64,000 nt of DNA from Rhodobacterales bacterium (GCA_002748265.1 PDRY01000013.1:186001-250000), one strand, 5' to 3'. Positions 36,001-44,264 are shown, counted from the first letter of the stretch. Program-made: numbers and translations. Notes: generated by a model not told the origin, from the sequence alone.

Positions 36001-36124
36001 GCTCGTTGCTGGCGTTGATCGCGCGAATTCCGGCGAAAGAGGCGATCACTGCCGCGAGCGTAATCCCCGCGACAAACATTGCGGCAATCCGCACGGGCAG
36101 TTGGCGAATTGAAAGACTGCTCAT
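33047..36124 (-). CDS. Methyl-accepting chemotaxis protein with three PAS domains
   Basis: 1025 residues. A membrane helix at about 10-32, a periplasmic region to about 230, and a second helix ([20 protein letters not shown], 233-252) are followed by PAS-like segments at about 311-420, 430-545 ([20 protein letters not shown]) and 555-665 ([18 protein letters not shown]). A HAMP-like stretch precedes the signalling domain, whose tip is [20 protein letters not shown]. The last five residues EWDEF resemble the NWETF-type CheR/CheB tether. It could sense redox or cytoplasmic ligands through PAS. Base composition looks less GC-rich than the neighbours. Confidence 0.93.
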   Translation of the reverse strand: MSSLSIRQLPVRIAAMFVAGITLAAVIASFAGIRAINASNERHSVQAVALEGAFAASLFEARLAAAKNSVLASALAADTARSLTEAGYTSAAIVSADQSRTPLVGSGISDGEWQSIAAVSPKAGETTIALTAGRVVYAAPMPSELLFGADILVASEPLDALLPNEAIGSQFLLQDGGGTTVAQTGSSAFLPTADPLLRSKQQVRIGEKTLSLITVGPSHSLTAPATTDWSRFGLFSAAAAALISLAGVVVVIRTLRPISVFGRRFSAYANMVRPGVQTSGDTDIVAISDILTELEAAQSKDTEGSAPNADSLINASTIPLAIIDADRRVLSTNPAFIELAESVADNPMDGAMPDRANTPLTSDLNTLFQSSDLIAELMRAAQRDTAKTEFLVGNKNLELRLSPVSHTDEQPVSYLLEAQDVTAARLTEGLVGAIEEHNATIQFDLQGNVLTANENFLKTMGYTATEIVGMHHSAFVPKDERTSADYGTFWPRLRSGEQLAGKFRRVAKDGREVWLEAAYNPIRDASGHPYTVVKYASDVTQLETLAFDRKAVLDAIGRAQAVFEMDAKGAILAANDNFCSLMGCSAEDLIGRPLASILDENFANGPAYREMQEKISAAQFDAQVYLFKTTTGETIHLQGASTPVLNRDGEVFKVIACVADVTDSEERRITQEQQNAAMAEMQTHVVDEMRKGLTRLADGDLSVQIKEPFGASYDQLRMDFNTATRRLEEAIAAVVENTGGIRNEASEIARAADDLSRRTENQAATLEQTSASLEELTASVKSAADGAEKANRNVMEARSNAEASGSVVDDAISAMSAIENSSRQISQIIGVIDDIAFQTNLLALNAGVEAARAGDAGRGFAVVASEVRALAQRSSEAAKEIKALISTSSEQVGSGVELVGQTGTALRDILSSVTSISALVEDIANTAREQSVGIGEINAAVNQIDQVTQQNAAMVEESTAASHSMTQEAEQLARLVSQFDISKSKAPPAPRPAQSAPRPVPSKAPVHGNTALDLTEEEEAEWDEF

Positions 36125-36139
36125 GTCACTGTCTCCGGT

Positions 36140-36472
36140 CTAAAATAATTCGATATCTGCGGACGCCTGTTCTTCTTCGCGTCGCAGCAGCCTGTCGCGC
36201 ATGTGAATGGGGCGCAGAGCTTCTAGTCGTGAGGCCAAACTGGCGGGGCATTCTTGGTGACGGGGCGCCGCGAGCCGCAGGGCGTCTGCCACGAGCGCCA
36301 CTGACTGCGTAATGCTGTCCAGCTCTTGGAGCTGGCCAAGGTCCTGATCCGTGCGCGCGCAGCCGGGGTCTCCAACGGCGGTCTGAATGGATGTTAGATG
36401 CGTCGCGACTCGCTGCAGCTCATCGGCGCAAAGCCCGGCCAGTCTCTTGGTGTCCATTAGTGTCTTACTCAT
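36140..36472 (-). CDS. Small CheZ/CheT-like protein with DxxxQ motif
   Basis: 110-residue helical protein. A helix LQELDSITQSVALVADALR contains D52-S-I-T-Q56, the DxxxQ signature of CheZ-type CheY phosphatases (DLTGQ in enteric CheZ). The acidic, hydrophobic C-terminus EEEQASADIELF resembles the CheY-binding tail of CheZ. Its ATG overlaps the stop of the cheY immediately upstream (ATGA). The protein is much shorter than CheZ (about 214), more like alphaproteobacterial CheT. Function is inferred from motif and position; no search was possible. Confidence 0.6.
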   Translation of the reverse strand: MSKTLMDTKRLAGLCADELQRVATHLTSIQTAVGDPGCARTDQDLGQLQELDSITQSVALVADALRLAAPRHQECPASLASRLEALRPIHMRDRLLRREEEQASADIELF

Positions 36473-36858
36473 CCAAGGGGGCCCGTGACACGCTCAATAC
36501 AGGCCTTTAGTGCAGCTGCATCGAAAGGTTTCTTGAGGTAGTTGTTCATGCCCAACGCCTGGCCCTTGCGCAGGACATCTGCGTTCTCAGAGCCAGTGAC
36601 CAATATGAAGCCGATTTTCTGCGTGGCGGGGTGCTGACGGAGGCGCTCCAGCAGCTGAAGACCATCCATGTTGGGCATATTGTAGTCCGAGATGATCAGA
36701 TGAACGGGATTGGACGAAAGCGACCGAAGGGCCCCCTCACCGTCGGTGGCATAGCTGAGATGGGAGATGCCGATCTCTTCAAGGGCCTGCTCCAGCAGAC
36801 CTCGGCTGACCGACATGTCATCCACGACCATGATACGAATCTGCTTTTTTAATGACAT
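36469..36858 (-). CDS. cheY: CheY-type response regulator (second copy)
   Basis: 129-residue single receiver domain. The acid pocket is in IMVVDDMSVSRG (Asp 13-14), the phospho-acceptor Asp 58 in LIISDYNMPNMDGLQLL, the Thr in FILVTGSEN and the Lys in YLKKPFDAAAL. It is probably a flagellar-motor-binding CheY or a phosphate sink. It overlaps the small CheZ-like gene downstream and lies ten bases after cheR. Confidence 0.95.
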   Translation of the reverse strand: MSLKKQIRIMVVDDMSVSRGLLEQALEEIGISHLSYATDGEGALRSLSSNPVHLIISDYNMPNMDGLQLLERLRQHPATQKIGFILVTGSENADVLRKGQALGMNNYLKKPFDAAALKACIERVTGPLG

Positions 36859-36867
36859 GTCGTTTGC

Positions 36868-37725
36868 CTATGCGTGGTTGGGTGCGGTTTTGCGGTAGGT
36901 CGTGACGCCGTCCAGCGACAGGCCGATCCGCTCCGCCTCGTGGATCCGTTCGGAGTGACCGATCATGATGTGGCCGCCTGGTAGCAAAGCGTCAGTCATC
37001 CGGCGCCAGATCTGCGCCTCATCAGGCTTATTGAAGTAAATGACCACATTCCGGCACATGATCAGGTCGAACTGACGCTTCATTGGCCATTTCTGATGTA
37101 AGTTGAGCCTATTGAATGTGATGATTTTCCGTATGTCGTCGATCATGCGGATCTGGTTGTTCCCCGCGTCCTCGAAGAAGGCTTTGAGGCGGCTTCCGTC
37201 CTCATCGAGCAGCGCTTCTCTTGAGTAGAGCCCGCGCCTCGCTACGCTGAGAATTTGCGGGTCAATGTCGGTTCCGAGGATGCGAAGGTCCAGGTTGCGC
37301 AGCTCCGGGGCGCGGGACAGCAGCGTCATCGCCAGAGAGTAGGGTTCTTCGCCGCTTGAACACGCCGCAGACCAGATGCGCACCGCGCCACCACTGCGAA
37401 GCTTGGAAAGCATTTCGGGTAGAAGACGCTCCGCGAGATCATCGAAATGATGCCGTTCTCGGAAAAATTTTGTGACATTCGTCGTGAGGGCGGAAAGCAA
37501 CTCCATCCGCTCGCCGTCTGCGGCGTCCGCTTCGACGAGGTCACAGTAGGCGGAATAGCTGTTCAACGCCAACGCGCGTAGCCGCTTTGAAAGCCTCGCT
37601 TGGACAAGCGACGCCTTACCATCCGGCAGTTCTATGCCAGCCTCGCGTCTTAACACTACGGCAATCCTGGCAAGGTCTGAAGCAGAGAGCGTCGGATTGC
37701 TGTCGGTCGGATTGTGGAGAGTCAT
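36868..37725 (-). CDS. cheR: CheR, chemoreceptor methyltransferase
   Basis: 285 residues. The N-terminal helical domain (LRREAGIELPDGKASLVQAR) and the SAM-binding domain are both present: VRIWSAACSSGEEPYSLAM near residue 115, LRILGTDIDPQILSVARRG near 148 and FDLIMCRNVVIYFNKPDEA near 220. It methylates receptor Glu residues with SAM. The start overlaps the cheW stop by one base. Confidence 0.97.
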   Translation of the reverse strand: MTLHNPTDSNPTLSASDLARIAVVLRREAGIELPDGKASLVQARLSKRLRALALNSYSAYCDLVEADAADGERMELLSALTTNVTKFFRERHHFDDLAERLLPEMLSKLRSGGAVRIWSAACSSGEEPYSLAMTLLSRAPELRNLDLRILGTDIDPQILSVARRGLYSREALLDEDGSRLKAFFEDAGNNQIRMIDDIRKIITFNRLNLHQKWPMKRQFDLIMCRNVVIYFNKPDEAQIWRRMTDALLPGGHIMIGHSERIHEAERIGLSLDGVTTYRKTAPNHA

Positions 37726-38195
37726 CAGGCGGCCACCTCTCGAGGTGTCGGGGCGACTTGACCCAGGTCCACAAGCCGGATCATGCGTCCGTCATCCGAT
37801 GCGATGACTTTTGCGACGAAGGCGCGCGTGGGATCCGCGCCTACGTCGGGCGTGGGCTGAAGTGCGCTGCTCGACACTGACAGGATATCAGAGACGCCGT
37901 CGACTAGTAGGCCAACACTTTGGTCATCGATCTGAACGACGATAATGACATGACGAGGGGTCGTGACCGTCCTGTCAAAGCCAAATCGGAGTGACAGATC
38001 GAGGATAGGTATGACGGTGCCGCGGAGGTTAATCAGCCCGCTGATATAATCCGGGGTGCGCGGCATGGGGGTGGTGGGCGACCATCCCCGTATCTCGCGG
38101 ACGGCTGCGATATCGATGCAGAAGTCCTGATCGGCAAGGCGAAAGGCGACATATTCGCGGATCGTCGGGTCTTCGTCCAGAGTTGGCTCGGTCAT
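37725..38195 (-). CDS. cheW: CheW, chemotaxis coupling protein
   Basis: 156 residues with the CheW fold: YVAFRLADQDFCIDIAAVRE, TPDYISGLINLRGTVIPILD near residue 55 and VGLLVDGVSDILSVS near 105. It links receptors to CheA. The ATG overlaps the cheA stop by four bases. Confidence 0.95.
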   Translation of the reverse strand: MTEPTLDEDPTIREYVAFRLADQDFCIDIAAVREIRGWSPTTPMPRTPDYISGLINLRGTVIPILDLSLRFGFDRTVTTPRHVIIVVQIDDQSVGLLVDGVSDILSVSSSALQPTPDVGADPTRAFVAKVIASDDGRMIRLVDLGQVAPTPREVAA

Positions 38196-40273
38196 GCGGC
38201 TCCTCCGAGGGGCTTGGGCTCACAATTTAGCGGCGAGGGAATGACGAGGGCGTCGGGATCCAGGATCAATGCGATCCGACCATTCCCCAAGATGGTGGCG
38301 GCCGCGATGCCATCGACGTGCCCGTAATTATCTTCGAGGCTCTTGATAACGACCTGCCGTAGTTCGACGATCCGGTCGAGCGCGAGGGCCGTCTGACCAT
38401 TTTGCTCGCTGTCGATCAGCAGGAGCACGTCGCGCTGTGCAGCCTCATTTTGCGGCGGGAAGCCGAGCGCTTGGCCGAGATCTATGATAGGGACAAAGCT
38501 GTCCCGGACGTGGATCACCTGTTTCATGCGGCCGAGATCATGGAGCTGTCCGCTGTCTGGTCGGAGCGTTTCCACGATAGACGTGAGCGGCACGACTAAG
38601 GTCTGACCATCAACGCTGACAACCATTCCATCCAGAACGGCAAGTGTCAGCGGCAGGCTGATGGTGAAGACGGAGCCCTTTCCCGGCGCGGATGAAATCG
38701 AAATTCGGCCCCCAAGCTTCTGGATCGCCTGCTTGACCACGTCCATTCCAACACCGCGACCTGAAAGGTTGGAGACTGTCTCGGCGGTCGAGAAGCCGGG
38801 AAGAAACAGGAGGTTGTCGATTTCGTTCGGTGTGAGCTGAGCGTCTTCGGGGATCAGTCCGCGACTGATGGCAATGTCTTTGACTCGTTGGCGGTTGATC
38901 CCCGCGCCGTCATCGGCGATTTCGATCATCACGCGGCCCGAACGGTGGGCAGCGCTCAACCGGACGGTGCCATGTTCCGGCTTGCCGACATCAATGCGTT
39001 TCTCGGGGCTTTCGACGCCGTGGTCGATGGCATTGCGGATCATATGCGTCAGAGGGTCGGCCAGAAGGTCGATGACGGTCTTGTCGATTTCTGTCGCTTC
39101 GCCCTCCGTGACGAGGCGTACCTGCTTCGATGTGGCGGCTCCGGCTTCGCGAACGATCCGTGACATGCGCTGAAAGAGCGACCGCACGGGCTGCGCGCGG
39201 ATGGCCATGACGCTGTCCTGTACCTCGCGGGTGAGGTTCTTGAATTCATCTAGCCCCATGGCAACCGGGGAACTGGTCGTCAGCCCCGCGTCGATGACGG
39301 ATTGGGACAACATGGCTTGGTTGACGACGAGCTCTCCAACAAGGTTGATGAGCCGGTCGACGCGCTCCAGATCAACCCGGATGGATCCCATGGATGCCTT
39401 CTGCCCGCCCTTCGTCTCGGGTGGAGTAGGCGCGGTGTTTGGCGTGTCTGGCACGGAGGAAGCGGGCGCTTGCGGGGGAGGGCTCTCCTCCTCGGGCGGC
39501 TCCTCTTTGGCTGCGGGCGCGTGTGCGAAGATGGGCGTGATGGTCAGGTCGGCGTCATCTTCGACGAACTCGAACACTTCGCGCACCTGGTCTTCTGTTG
39601 CGCCACCACGAAGCGTGAGCTCCCACGGCATCGTGAACTCATCAAGCGCATCTTCCAGAGGTGGAAGGGCATCCGTTTGTGCATGGCATTCGAGCTCCCC
39701 CAAACCGGCCAGGGCTGCGAGGAGGAGTGCCGGTTCATTGCCGCGCCGATAGAGATTTGCCGTCGGGCGGAAGCTGATCGCAAGTCCTTCGGGTATGTCA
39801 GGCTCAACGGTCGGCGCATCCAGGTCTCCGAAATCGAGCGCCATCGGGGTGAATTCGGCGCTCTCCTCCGGGGCTGACACCTCGTCCGCAGCGCCATTGC
39901 TCGTCAGGGCGTGGAGCTCTGCCAGCAGGGCGTCGTCGGGCATTGCTGGCACCTCGTCGCGGGCAGCGCTGACCAGATCGGACAGCCGATCCGACGCCCT
40001 TAGGAAAACAGCCATGACGGGCTCCGACGGCTCGAGTGCTCCGGAGCGAACCTCGTCCAGCGTGGTTTCGAAACGATGGGCAAAGGCGACCAGGTCATCG
40101 AACCCGAAGGCCCCGGCGCCGCCCTTGATCGAATGCGCGGCGCGGAACACGGCGTTGACGCGTTCTGGCTCGCGATCGCCGTCATTCATCGCGATCAGCC
40201 CGGCTTCCATGTCTTCCAGAAGCTCGGCGCATTCCTCGAAGAAGGTGATCTTGATTTCGTCAAGAGATGCCAT
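38192..40273 (-). CDS. cheA: CheA, chemotaxis histidine kinase
   Basis: 693 residues. P1 Hpt domain with the phosphorylated His 47 in FRAAHSIKGGAGAFGF; an acidic/Pro linker with a P2-like segment; P3 dimerisation near 305 (RVDRLINLVGELVVNQAML); P4 kinase with MIRNAIDHGVESPEKR (N box), EIADDGAGINRQRV (G1) and LSGRGVGMDVVKQAI (G2); C-terminal CheW-like P5 (GMVVSVDGQTLVVPLTSI). The order and length are canonical. It is three bases downstream of the first cheY and overlaps cheW. Confidence 0.97.
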   Translation of the reverse strand: MASLDEIKITFFEECAELLEDMEAGLIAMNDGDREPERVNAVFRAAHSIKGGAGAFGFDDLVAFAHRFETTLDEVRSGALEPSEPVMAVFLRASDRLSDLVSAARDEVPAMPDDALLAELHALTSNGAADEVSAPEESAEFTPMALDFGDLDAPTVEPDIPEGLAISFRPTANLYRRGNEPALLLAALAGLGELECHAQTDALPPLEDALDEFTMPWELTLRGGATEDQVREVFEFVEDDADLTITPIFAHAPAAKEEPPEEESPPPQAPASSVPDTPNTAPTPPETKGGQKASMGSIRVDLERVDRLINLVGELVVNQAMLSQSVIDAGLTTSSPVAMGLDEFKNLTREVQDSVMAIRAQPVRSLFQRMSRIVREAGAATSKQVRLVTEGEATEIDKTVIDLLADPLTHMIRNAIDHGVESPEKRIDVGKPEHGTVRLSAAHRSGRVMIEIADDGAGINRQRVKDIAISRGLIPEDAQLTPNEIDNLLFLPGFSTAETVSNLSGRGVGMDVVKQAIQKLGGRISISSAPGKGSVFTISLPLTLAVLDGMVVSVDGQTLVVPLTSIVETLRPDSGQLHDLGRMKQVIHVRDSFVPIIDLGQALGFPPQNEAAQRDVLLLIDSEQNGQTALALDRIVELRQVVIKSLEDNYGHVDGIAAATILGNGRIALILDPDALVIPSPLNCEPKPLGGAA

Positions 40274-40276
40274 GCG

Positions 40277-40648
40277 TTAGCCCTCCGCACCGGTGAGGCG
40301 TTGAATAACCGCGATCAGCTTTTCGGGATCGAAGGGTTTGGTGATCCACCCCGACGCGCCAGCATCGCGGGCGCGGGATCTGAGTTGACTGCCGGTTTCA
40401 GTGGTGAGCACGAGGATCGGCGTCGACATGTTTCCACGGTCCTTGCGGATCCCGTCGATCACCCCAAACCCGTCCAGGTTGGGCATGTTCACATCGGTAA
40501 TGATGAGATCCGGCGCGGTGTCGTCGTGCGCGCTCAGCCCTTCCACGCCGTCTTCTGCGAGGGTCACGTCGAATCCGGCGCGCGAGAGCGTTCCTTCGAG
40601 CATGGCGCGGATGGTGGGGCTGTCGTCGATGGCGAGAATGGCGGTCAT
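40277..40648 (-). CDS. cheY: CheY-type response regulator (first copy)
   Basis: 123-residue receiver domain: AIDDSPTIRAML (Asp 8-9), phospho-acceptor Asp 52 in IITDVNMPNLDGFGVI, LVLTTE (Thr) and WITKPFDPEKL (Lys). The ATG at 40648 is chosen because it overlaps the stop of the STAS gene (ATGA); the open frame continues upstream antisense to nothing conserved. Likely the output or sink regulator phosphorylated by CheA. Confidence 0.95.
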   Translation of the reverse strand: MTAILAIDDSPTIRAMLEGTLSRAGFDVTLAEDGVEGLSAHDDTAPDLIITDVNMPNLDGFGVIDGIRKDRGNMSTPILVLTTETGSQLRSRARDAGASGWITKPFDPEKLIAVIQRLTGAEG

Positions 40649-40980
40649 GCGGCCCCCCCGCATTCGAGTTGATCGAGCGTGAGTCCAAGTCGTTCCAGAC
40701 CCGCCGTGAAAGACTCCGAAGGTGCCCGTATCGCCAGACCGTGCCCATCCCCGGCCCAGGATTGCGCCGCACTGGCAAGAACGGTGGCGCACAGTCCGCC
40801 CAGACGGGTCACGGAGGATGCATCGAGCTCCACATTCTGCCCGCGGAGCCCAAGAAGGTCCTCGCGCAGCTTGGGGGCCGCGTCGGTATCGAGCCGCGCA
40901 GCAAGGGCGAGGAGACTCGCCGCAGCTGGGGGCGCGATCGATGCAGTTTCGGGCAAGGGATCTGGCGCGGGGTTGGTCAT
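40645..40980 (-). CDS. STAS-domain protein heading the chemotaxis operon
   Basis: 111 residues. The central ELDASSVTRLGGLCATVLAS matches the conserved loop and helix of STAS (anti-sigma antagonist-like) domains, with Ser and Thr at the usual phosphorylation position. A small STAS gene often leads alphaproteobacterial che operons; its role in chemotaxis is unsettled. Its first 35 residues are Pro/Ala-rich and disordered. It is the first gene of the operon, 62 bases from the CtrA-type box. Confidence 0.75.
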   Translation of the reverse strand: MTNPAPDPLPETASIAPPAAASLLALAARLDTDAAPKLREDLLGLRGQNVELDASSVTRLGGLCATVLASAAQSWAGDGHGLAIRAPSESFTAGLERLGLTLDQLECGGAA

Positions 40981-41041
40981 GGGGCCTCGTCTCTTCGGGA
41001 TGCCCGGATGGGCGTCTGGAAGAGGCTTAGCGCACGGTCCC

Positions 41042-41056
41042 TTAAGGTCAGCTTAA
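41042..41056. promoter_or_regulatory. CtrA-type box upstream of the chemotaxis operon
   Basis: TTAA-N7-TTAA, an exact match to the full CtrA site spacing, with GGTCAGC between the two TTAA halves. It is 62 bases before the STAS-gene start and reads into the minus-strand che operon. CtrA control of motility and chemotaxis is established in Rhodobacterales; use of this site is inference. The remaining 40981-41079 sequence holds no gene. Confidence 0.65.
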
Positions 41057-41079
41057 AGCGATTGACGTTTCGACGTGGA

Positions 41080-42126
41080 TCAGACGCCGTGGCCCGCAAT
41101 GATCAGTCTACGAAGGCCCAGAGCGGCGCCCGCGCAGATCGCCGCCAGCGTCACGGGCCCCGACCATGCCAGCAGGGACAGCCCCGAAAGACCTTGGCCG
41201 ATGCTGCATCCAGCCGCCACCACGCCGCCGATTCCCATCATCGTCGCGCCTGCGATCAAGCGGCCCAACTCGCGCGCGTCGTCGCAGACCTCCCAGCGGA
41301 AATGGCCCTTGCGGACCGAGCCGATCAACGCGCCGACCACCACGCCGCTGACGCAGCCGACGGCAAAGGACAGGCTCTGGCCCGAGGCGGTCATGACCCA
41401 GATCATCGTCTCTCCGACCGGAGAGGCGAAGGTCGGCGCCACCACCGGCACTGCGTCAAAAGACGTGTAGGCCAGCCAGGACGTCCCGACGAAAGCCAAC
41501 GCCACCGCCGCGCCGACGGCCGCGCCCCAGCCCATCTTTGCAGGAGCCGCGCGGGCAGAGCGACTGGCGAGCGCGAGTGTCAGCACGAGCGTGCCGATCC
41601 CGACGCCCCAGATCCAGGGCGCGCCGCCCAAACGGCTCAGGTCTTGCGCAATGCCGGGCGGGGATGGGGGCGGCGCCATCTGAGGCATCAAGGCCACGCG
41701 CCAGGCGGCAAGCGGGCCCGAGAGGGTGGCATAAGCAGTCATGCCCATGACCAAGACGATCATCAGCGAGCGCAGATCGCCGCCTCCCAGTCGGGCTAGC
41801 GCTCCGAAGCCGCAGTTTCCGGCCATGGCCATGCCGTAGCCGAACAGCAGCCCGCCCAGCACGCTGCCCAGCGGATACCACACCTGCCCGAGATAGAGCG
41901 TGCCGCCCGTGTCGATCAGTCCGCGTGACAGCGCGAGATGGTTCAGGATCATCGCAACCCCGATGGCCACGCCCCACTGCCGCAGGCGCACAAAGCTGCC
42001 GCCATAGAGCGCGTCTTCCAACGCGCCCAGCGTGCAGAACCGCCCGATACGGGAGGCAAGGCCGAGGATCAGCCCGATCGCCAGCCCCAGAAGGGCCGAC
42101 GCGAGCGCCGGATCAATCGCCGTCAC
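41080..42126 (-). CDS. soxT: YeeE/YedE-family sulfur compound transporter (SoxT-like)
   Basis: 348-residue polytopic membrane protein of the YeeE/YedE (TsuA) family. The family Cys motifs appear in GRFCTLGALEDALYGG, MAGNCGFGALARLGGGDLRS and AAGCSIGQGLSGLSLLAW. It probably imports thiosulfate or another sulfur compound across the inner membrane. The GTG at 42126 lies inside the end of soxR (14-base overlap) and starts the first hydrophobic stretch; an upstream ATG would lengthen it by 17 residues with no family character. Last gene of the leftward soxS-R-T unit. Confidence 0.8.
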   Translation of the reverse strand: MTAIDPALASALLGLAIGLILGLASRIGRFCTLGALEDALYGGSFVRLRQWGVAIGVAMILNHLALSRGLIDTGGTLYLGQVWYPLGSVLGGLLFGYGMAMAGNCGFGALARLGGGDLRSLMIVLVMGMTAYATLSGPLAAWRVALMPQMAPPPSPPGIAQDLSRLGGAPWIWGVGIGTLVLTLALASRSARAAPAKMGWGAAVGAAVALAFVGTSWLAYTSFDAVPVVAPTFASPVGETMIWVMTASGQSLSFAVGCVSGVVVGALIGSVRKGHFRWEVCDDARELGRLIAGATMMGIGGVVAAGCSIGQGLSGLSLLAWSGPVTLAAICAGAALGLRRLIIAGHGV

Positions 42127-42457
42127 GGGTGCAGAACAGCTCGTAGACGAGTTCGAGAACGCGGGTCGAACGTTCATCAGCGAGCGAATAGTAAATCGCC
42201 TTGCCTTCGCGGCGCGGAACGACCAGCCCTTCCATGCGAAGCCGCGACAGCTGCTGGCTCACAGCGGCCTGACGGGCGGAGAGAAGCTGCTCCAGCTCGG
42301 TCACGGATTTCTCACCGGTGACGAGATGGCACAGGATCATCAGCCGCCCCTCGTGGCTGATCGCCTTGAGAAAGGACGCGGCATCAGCGGCGTTATCCGC
42401 AAATGCATCGATCTCGTCGTCGCTCATGTCGAGGCTCAGGACGGGTAGGGCGGTCAT
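42113..42457 (-). CDS. soxR: SoxR, ArsR-family repressor of the sox genes
   Basis: 114-residue winged-helix repressor. HTH region: SVTELEQLLSARQAAVSQQL, then LRMEGLVVPRREGKAIYYSL. Two Cys, at about 43 (RLMILCHLV) and 109 (VYELFCTRDGD), sit where SqrR/SoxR-type sensors form persulfide-dependent tetrasulfide bridges. This is consistent with induction by reactive sulfur. ATG is chosen; a GTG precedes it by one codon. ATTCAAA-type sites near the soxS/soxV, soxX and soxB starts are its candidate operators. Confidence 0.85.
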   Translation of the reverse strand: MTALPVLSLDMSDDEIDAFADNAADAASFLKAISHEGRLMILCHLVTGEKSVTELEQLLSARQAAVSQQLSRLRMEGLVVPRREGKAIYYSLADERSTRVLELVYELFCTRDGD

Positions 42458-42460
42458 CAC

Positions 42461-42898
42461 TCAGTTCTCCACCGGGGTTGCGCCGCCATCGGACGCCGTC
42501 GCAGCCGTCGCTTGGGCAATCATGCCCGACACGATCGGCCAGAAAAAATCCGCGCCCGGATAGCCCTCCAGGCGCGACAGCTCCCGATCATCATCCACCA
42601 ATATGAAGGTCGGGGTAAAGATGACCTCGCGCTCCAACGTCAGGTCATCCGGGATCTTGTGCAGGTCAATCCGCCGCAAAGGGGCCTGCGCGCCCTCCTG
42701 GCTCTTTGGCCAGATCGGAGCGATCTCCTCGTTCCAGCGAGCGCACCACGCGCAGCCCGCGCGCTCCACCATCACGAGCTCCAACGCCGGATCAGATGCC
42801 GTGTCCTCTGGCTGTGCCGGATCGTCTGCGATGGACGGGGTGGCCCACAGGGGGGCCGTCAGGCACAGCGCGAGAAAGGAGCGATTGACGAAAGACAT
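42461..42898 (-). CDS. soxS: SoxS, periplasmic thioredoxin-like protein
   Basis: 145 residues including a Sec signal peptide (MSFVNRSFLALCLTAPLWATPSIA splits into shorter n-, h- and c-regions). The active site is CAWC in VERAGCAWCARWN. FTPTFILVDD supplies the cis-Pro loop. In Paracoccus, SoxS reductively reactivates SoxY. The ATG at 42898 begins the signal peptide; the frame is open for nine codons further upstream. Divergent from soxV with only 47 bases between. Confidence 0.85.
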   Translation of the reverse strand: MSFVNRSFLALCLTAPLWATPSIADDPAQPEDTASDPALELVMVERAGCAWCARWNEEIAPIWPKSQEGAQAPLRRIDLHKIPDDLTLEREVIFTPTFILVDDDRELSRLEGYPGADFFWPIVSGMIAQATAATASDGGATPVEN

Positions 42899-42907
42899 AA
42901 GCACTCC

Positions 42908-42922
42908 ATAGTTTGAATGTAT
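42908..42922. promoter_or_regulatory. Putative SoxR operator between soxS and soxV
   Basis: Imperfect 15-base palindrome ATAGTTTGAATGTAT; on the minus strand it contains ATTCAAA. The same core appears upstream of soxX and soxB. SoxR is known in related bacteria to bind the soxS-soxV intergenic region. Binding here is inferred. Confidence 0.5.
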
Positions 42923-42945
42923 CACCGGATCAAGGAATGTGCCCC

Positions 42946-43683
42946 ATGCTAGATGTCTCCTTCTGGTCGGCTTTCATCGGGGGGCTGCTGGTCTTCTTCT
43001 CGCCCTGCGTGCTGCCGATTGTGCCGTTCTATCTGTCCTACATGGCGGGCGCCTCGATGGGCGAAATCCAGTCGGGCGGAGAGCTGGCCCCCGGCGTGCG
43101 CCGCCGCGCCGTGTTGGCCTCCATCATGTTTTCGCTGGGGATCATCACGGTGTTTGTGCTGCTGGGCGCGGCGGCGTTTTCGCTCAGCCAGGCGTTCCGC
43201 TCGGTGCAGAGCGAATTTCGCATGGTCGCGGCCGCCGTGGTGTTCATCATGGGGCTGCACTTTCTGGGCGTGATCCGTATCCCGATCCTGAACCGCTCTT
43301 TTCAGGTTGAAGGGGGCGATACGCAGAACATGTCGGTGCTGGGCGCCTATGTCGTCGGGCTGGCCTTCGCCGCCGGGTGGACGCCCTGCGTGGGCGGGGT
43401 GCTGACCGGGGTCATGTTCACCGCATCGCAAGAATCCACGGCGCTTGAGGGGCTCGCGCTCATGCTGGTCTTTGGCCTGGCGATGACCGCGCCCTTCGTG
43501 GTGGCGGCCCTGTTCATCAAGCCGTTCCTGCGCTTTGCCGCCAAATTCCGCCGCTTCCTGCCAATGGTCGAAAAGGCCATGGGGGCGCTTTTGATCCTGT
43601 TCGCGGTGCTGATCGCGACGGGCTCTGTCAGCGCCATCGCCGATTGGATGATCCGCACCTTCCCCGCCTTCACCAAGATCTAG
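42946..43683 (+). CDS. soxV: SoxV, CcdA-type membrane thiol transporter
   Basis: 245-residue protein with about six membrane helices. The redox Cys pair is in FFSPCVLPIVPF near residue 20 and GWTPCVGGVL near 147. It carries electrons from cytoplasmic thioredoxin to periplasmic SoxW/SoxS. The start at 42946 has AAGGAA nine bases upstream; an ATG three codons earlier and a TTG are alternatives but poorly spaced. soxW follows eight bases later. Confidence 0.9.
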   Translation: MLDVSFWSAFIGGLLVFFSPCVLPIVPFYLSYMAGASMGEIQSGGELAPGVRRRAVLASIMFSLGIITVFVLLGAAAFSLSQAFRSVQSEFRMVAAAVVFIMGLHFLGVIRIPILNRSFQVEGGDTQNMSVLGAYVVGLAFAAGWTPCVGGVLTGVMFTASQESTALEGLALMLVFGLAMTAPFVVAALFIKPFLRFAAKFRRFLPMVEKAMGALLILFAVLIATGSVSAIADWMIRTFPAFTKI

Positions 43684-43691
43684 AGGTCGCC

Positions 43692-44261
43692 ATGAAACAG
43701 ATTCTGACTGCCGCCCTTCTTGCCCTGGCTCTGCCAGTGGGAGCGGCCACGCTCAACGATAGTGGCCTCCATGAGGAGAGCTGGATCAAGGAGACCTTCC
43801 TCGATCTGCGCGAAGATCTGGCCGAGGCCGAGGCCGAGGGCAAACGCCTGATGCTGATCGTTGAACAGCGGGGCTGCATCTACTGCACCAAAATGCACGA
43901 AGAAGTCTTCCCCATGCCCGAGATCACGCAGGCTCTCGAGGAGCAGTTCTTCGTGATCCGGCTCAACATGTTCGGGGATCTGGAAGTGACCGATTTTGAC
44001 GGCACCGTGCTCCCCGAAAAGGAGATGGTCCAGCGGTGGGGCGTGCTCTTCACCCCCACGATGATGTTCTTCCCAGAGCGCCCCGATCAGGTGGCGGAGG
44101 ACGCGACCGCCCAGCAGGCCGCCGTTGTGGCGATGCCGGGGGCGTTCGGGAAATGGACCACGCTGAACCTTCTCAGTTGGGTGCTGGAAAAGGGCTATGA
44201 GGGCGATGAGCCCTTCCAGAAATACCACGCCCGCAAGTTCGAAGAGCAGGGCGGGAACTGA
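43692..44261 (+). CDS. soxW: SoxW, periplasmic thioredoxin
   Basis: 189 residues with a Sec signal peptide (MKQILTAALLALALPVGA) and the redox site CIYC in VEQRGCIYCTKMHEEVF near residue 60. FTPTMMFFPE gives the cis-Pro segment. It is reduced by SoxV and keeps SoxY thiols active. Three bases separate it from the VOC gene. Confidence 0.88.
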   Translation: MKQILTAALLALALPVGAATLNDSGLHEESWIKETFLDLREDLAEAEAEGKRLMLIVEQRGCIYCTKMHEEVFPMPEITQALEEQFFVIRLNMFGDLEVTDFDGTVLPEKEMVQRWGVLFTPTMMFFPERPDQVAEDATAQQAAVVAMPGAFGKWTTLNLLSWVLEKGYEGDEPFQKYHARKFEEQGGN

Positions 44262-44264
44262 GCG

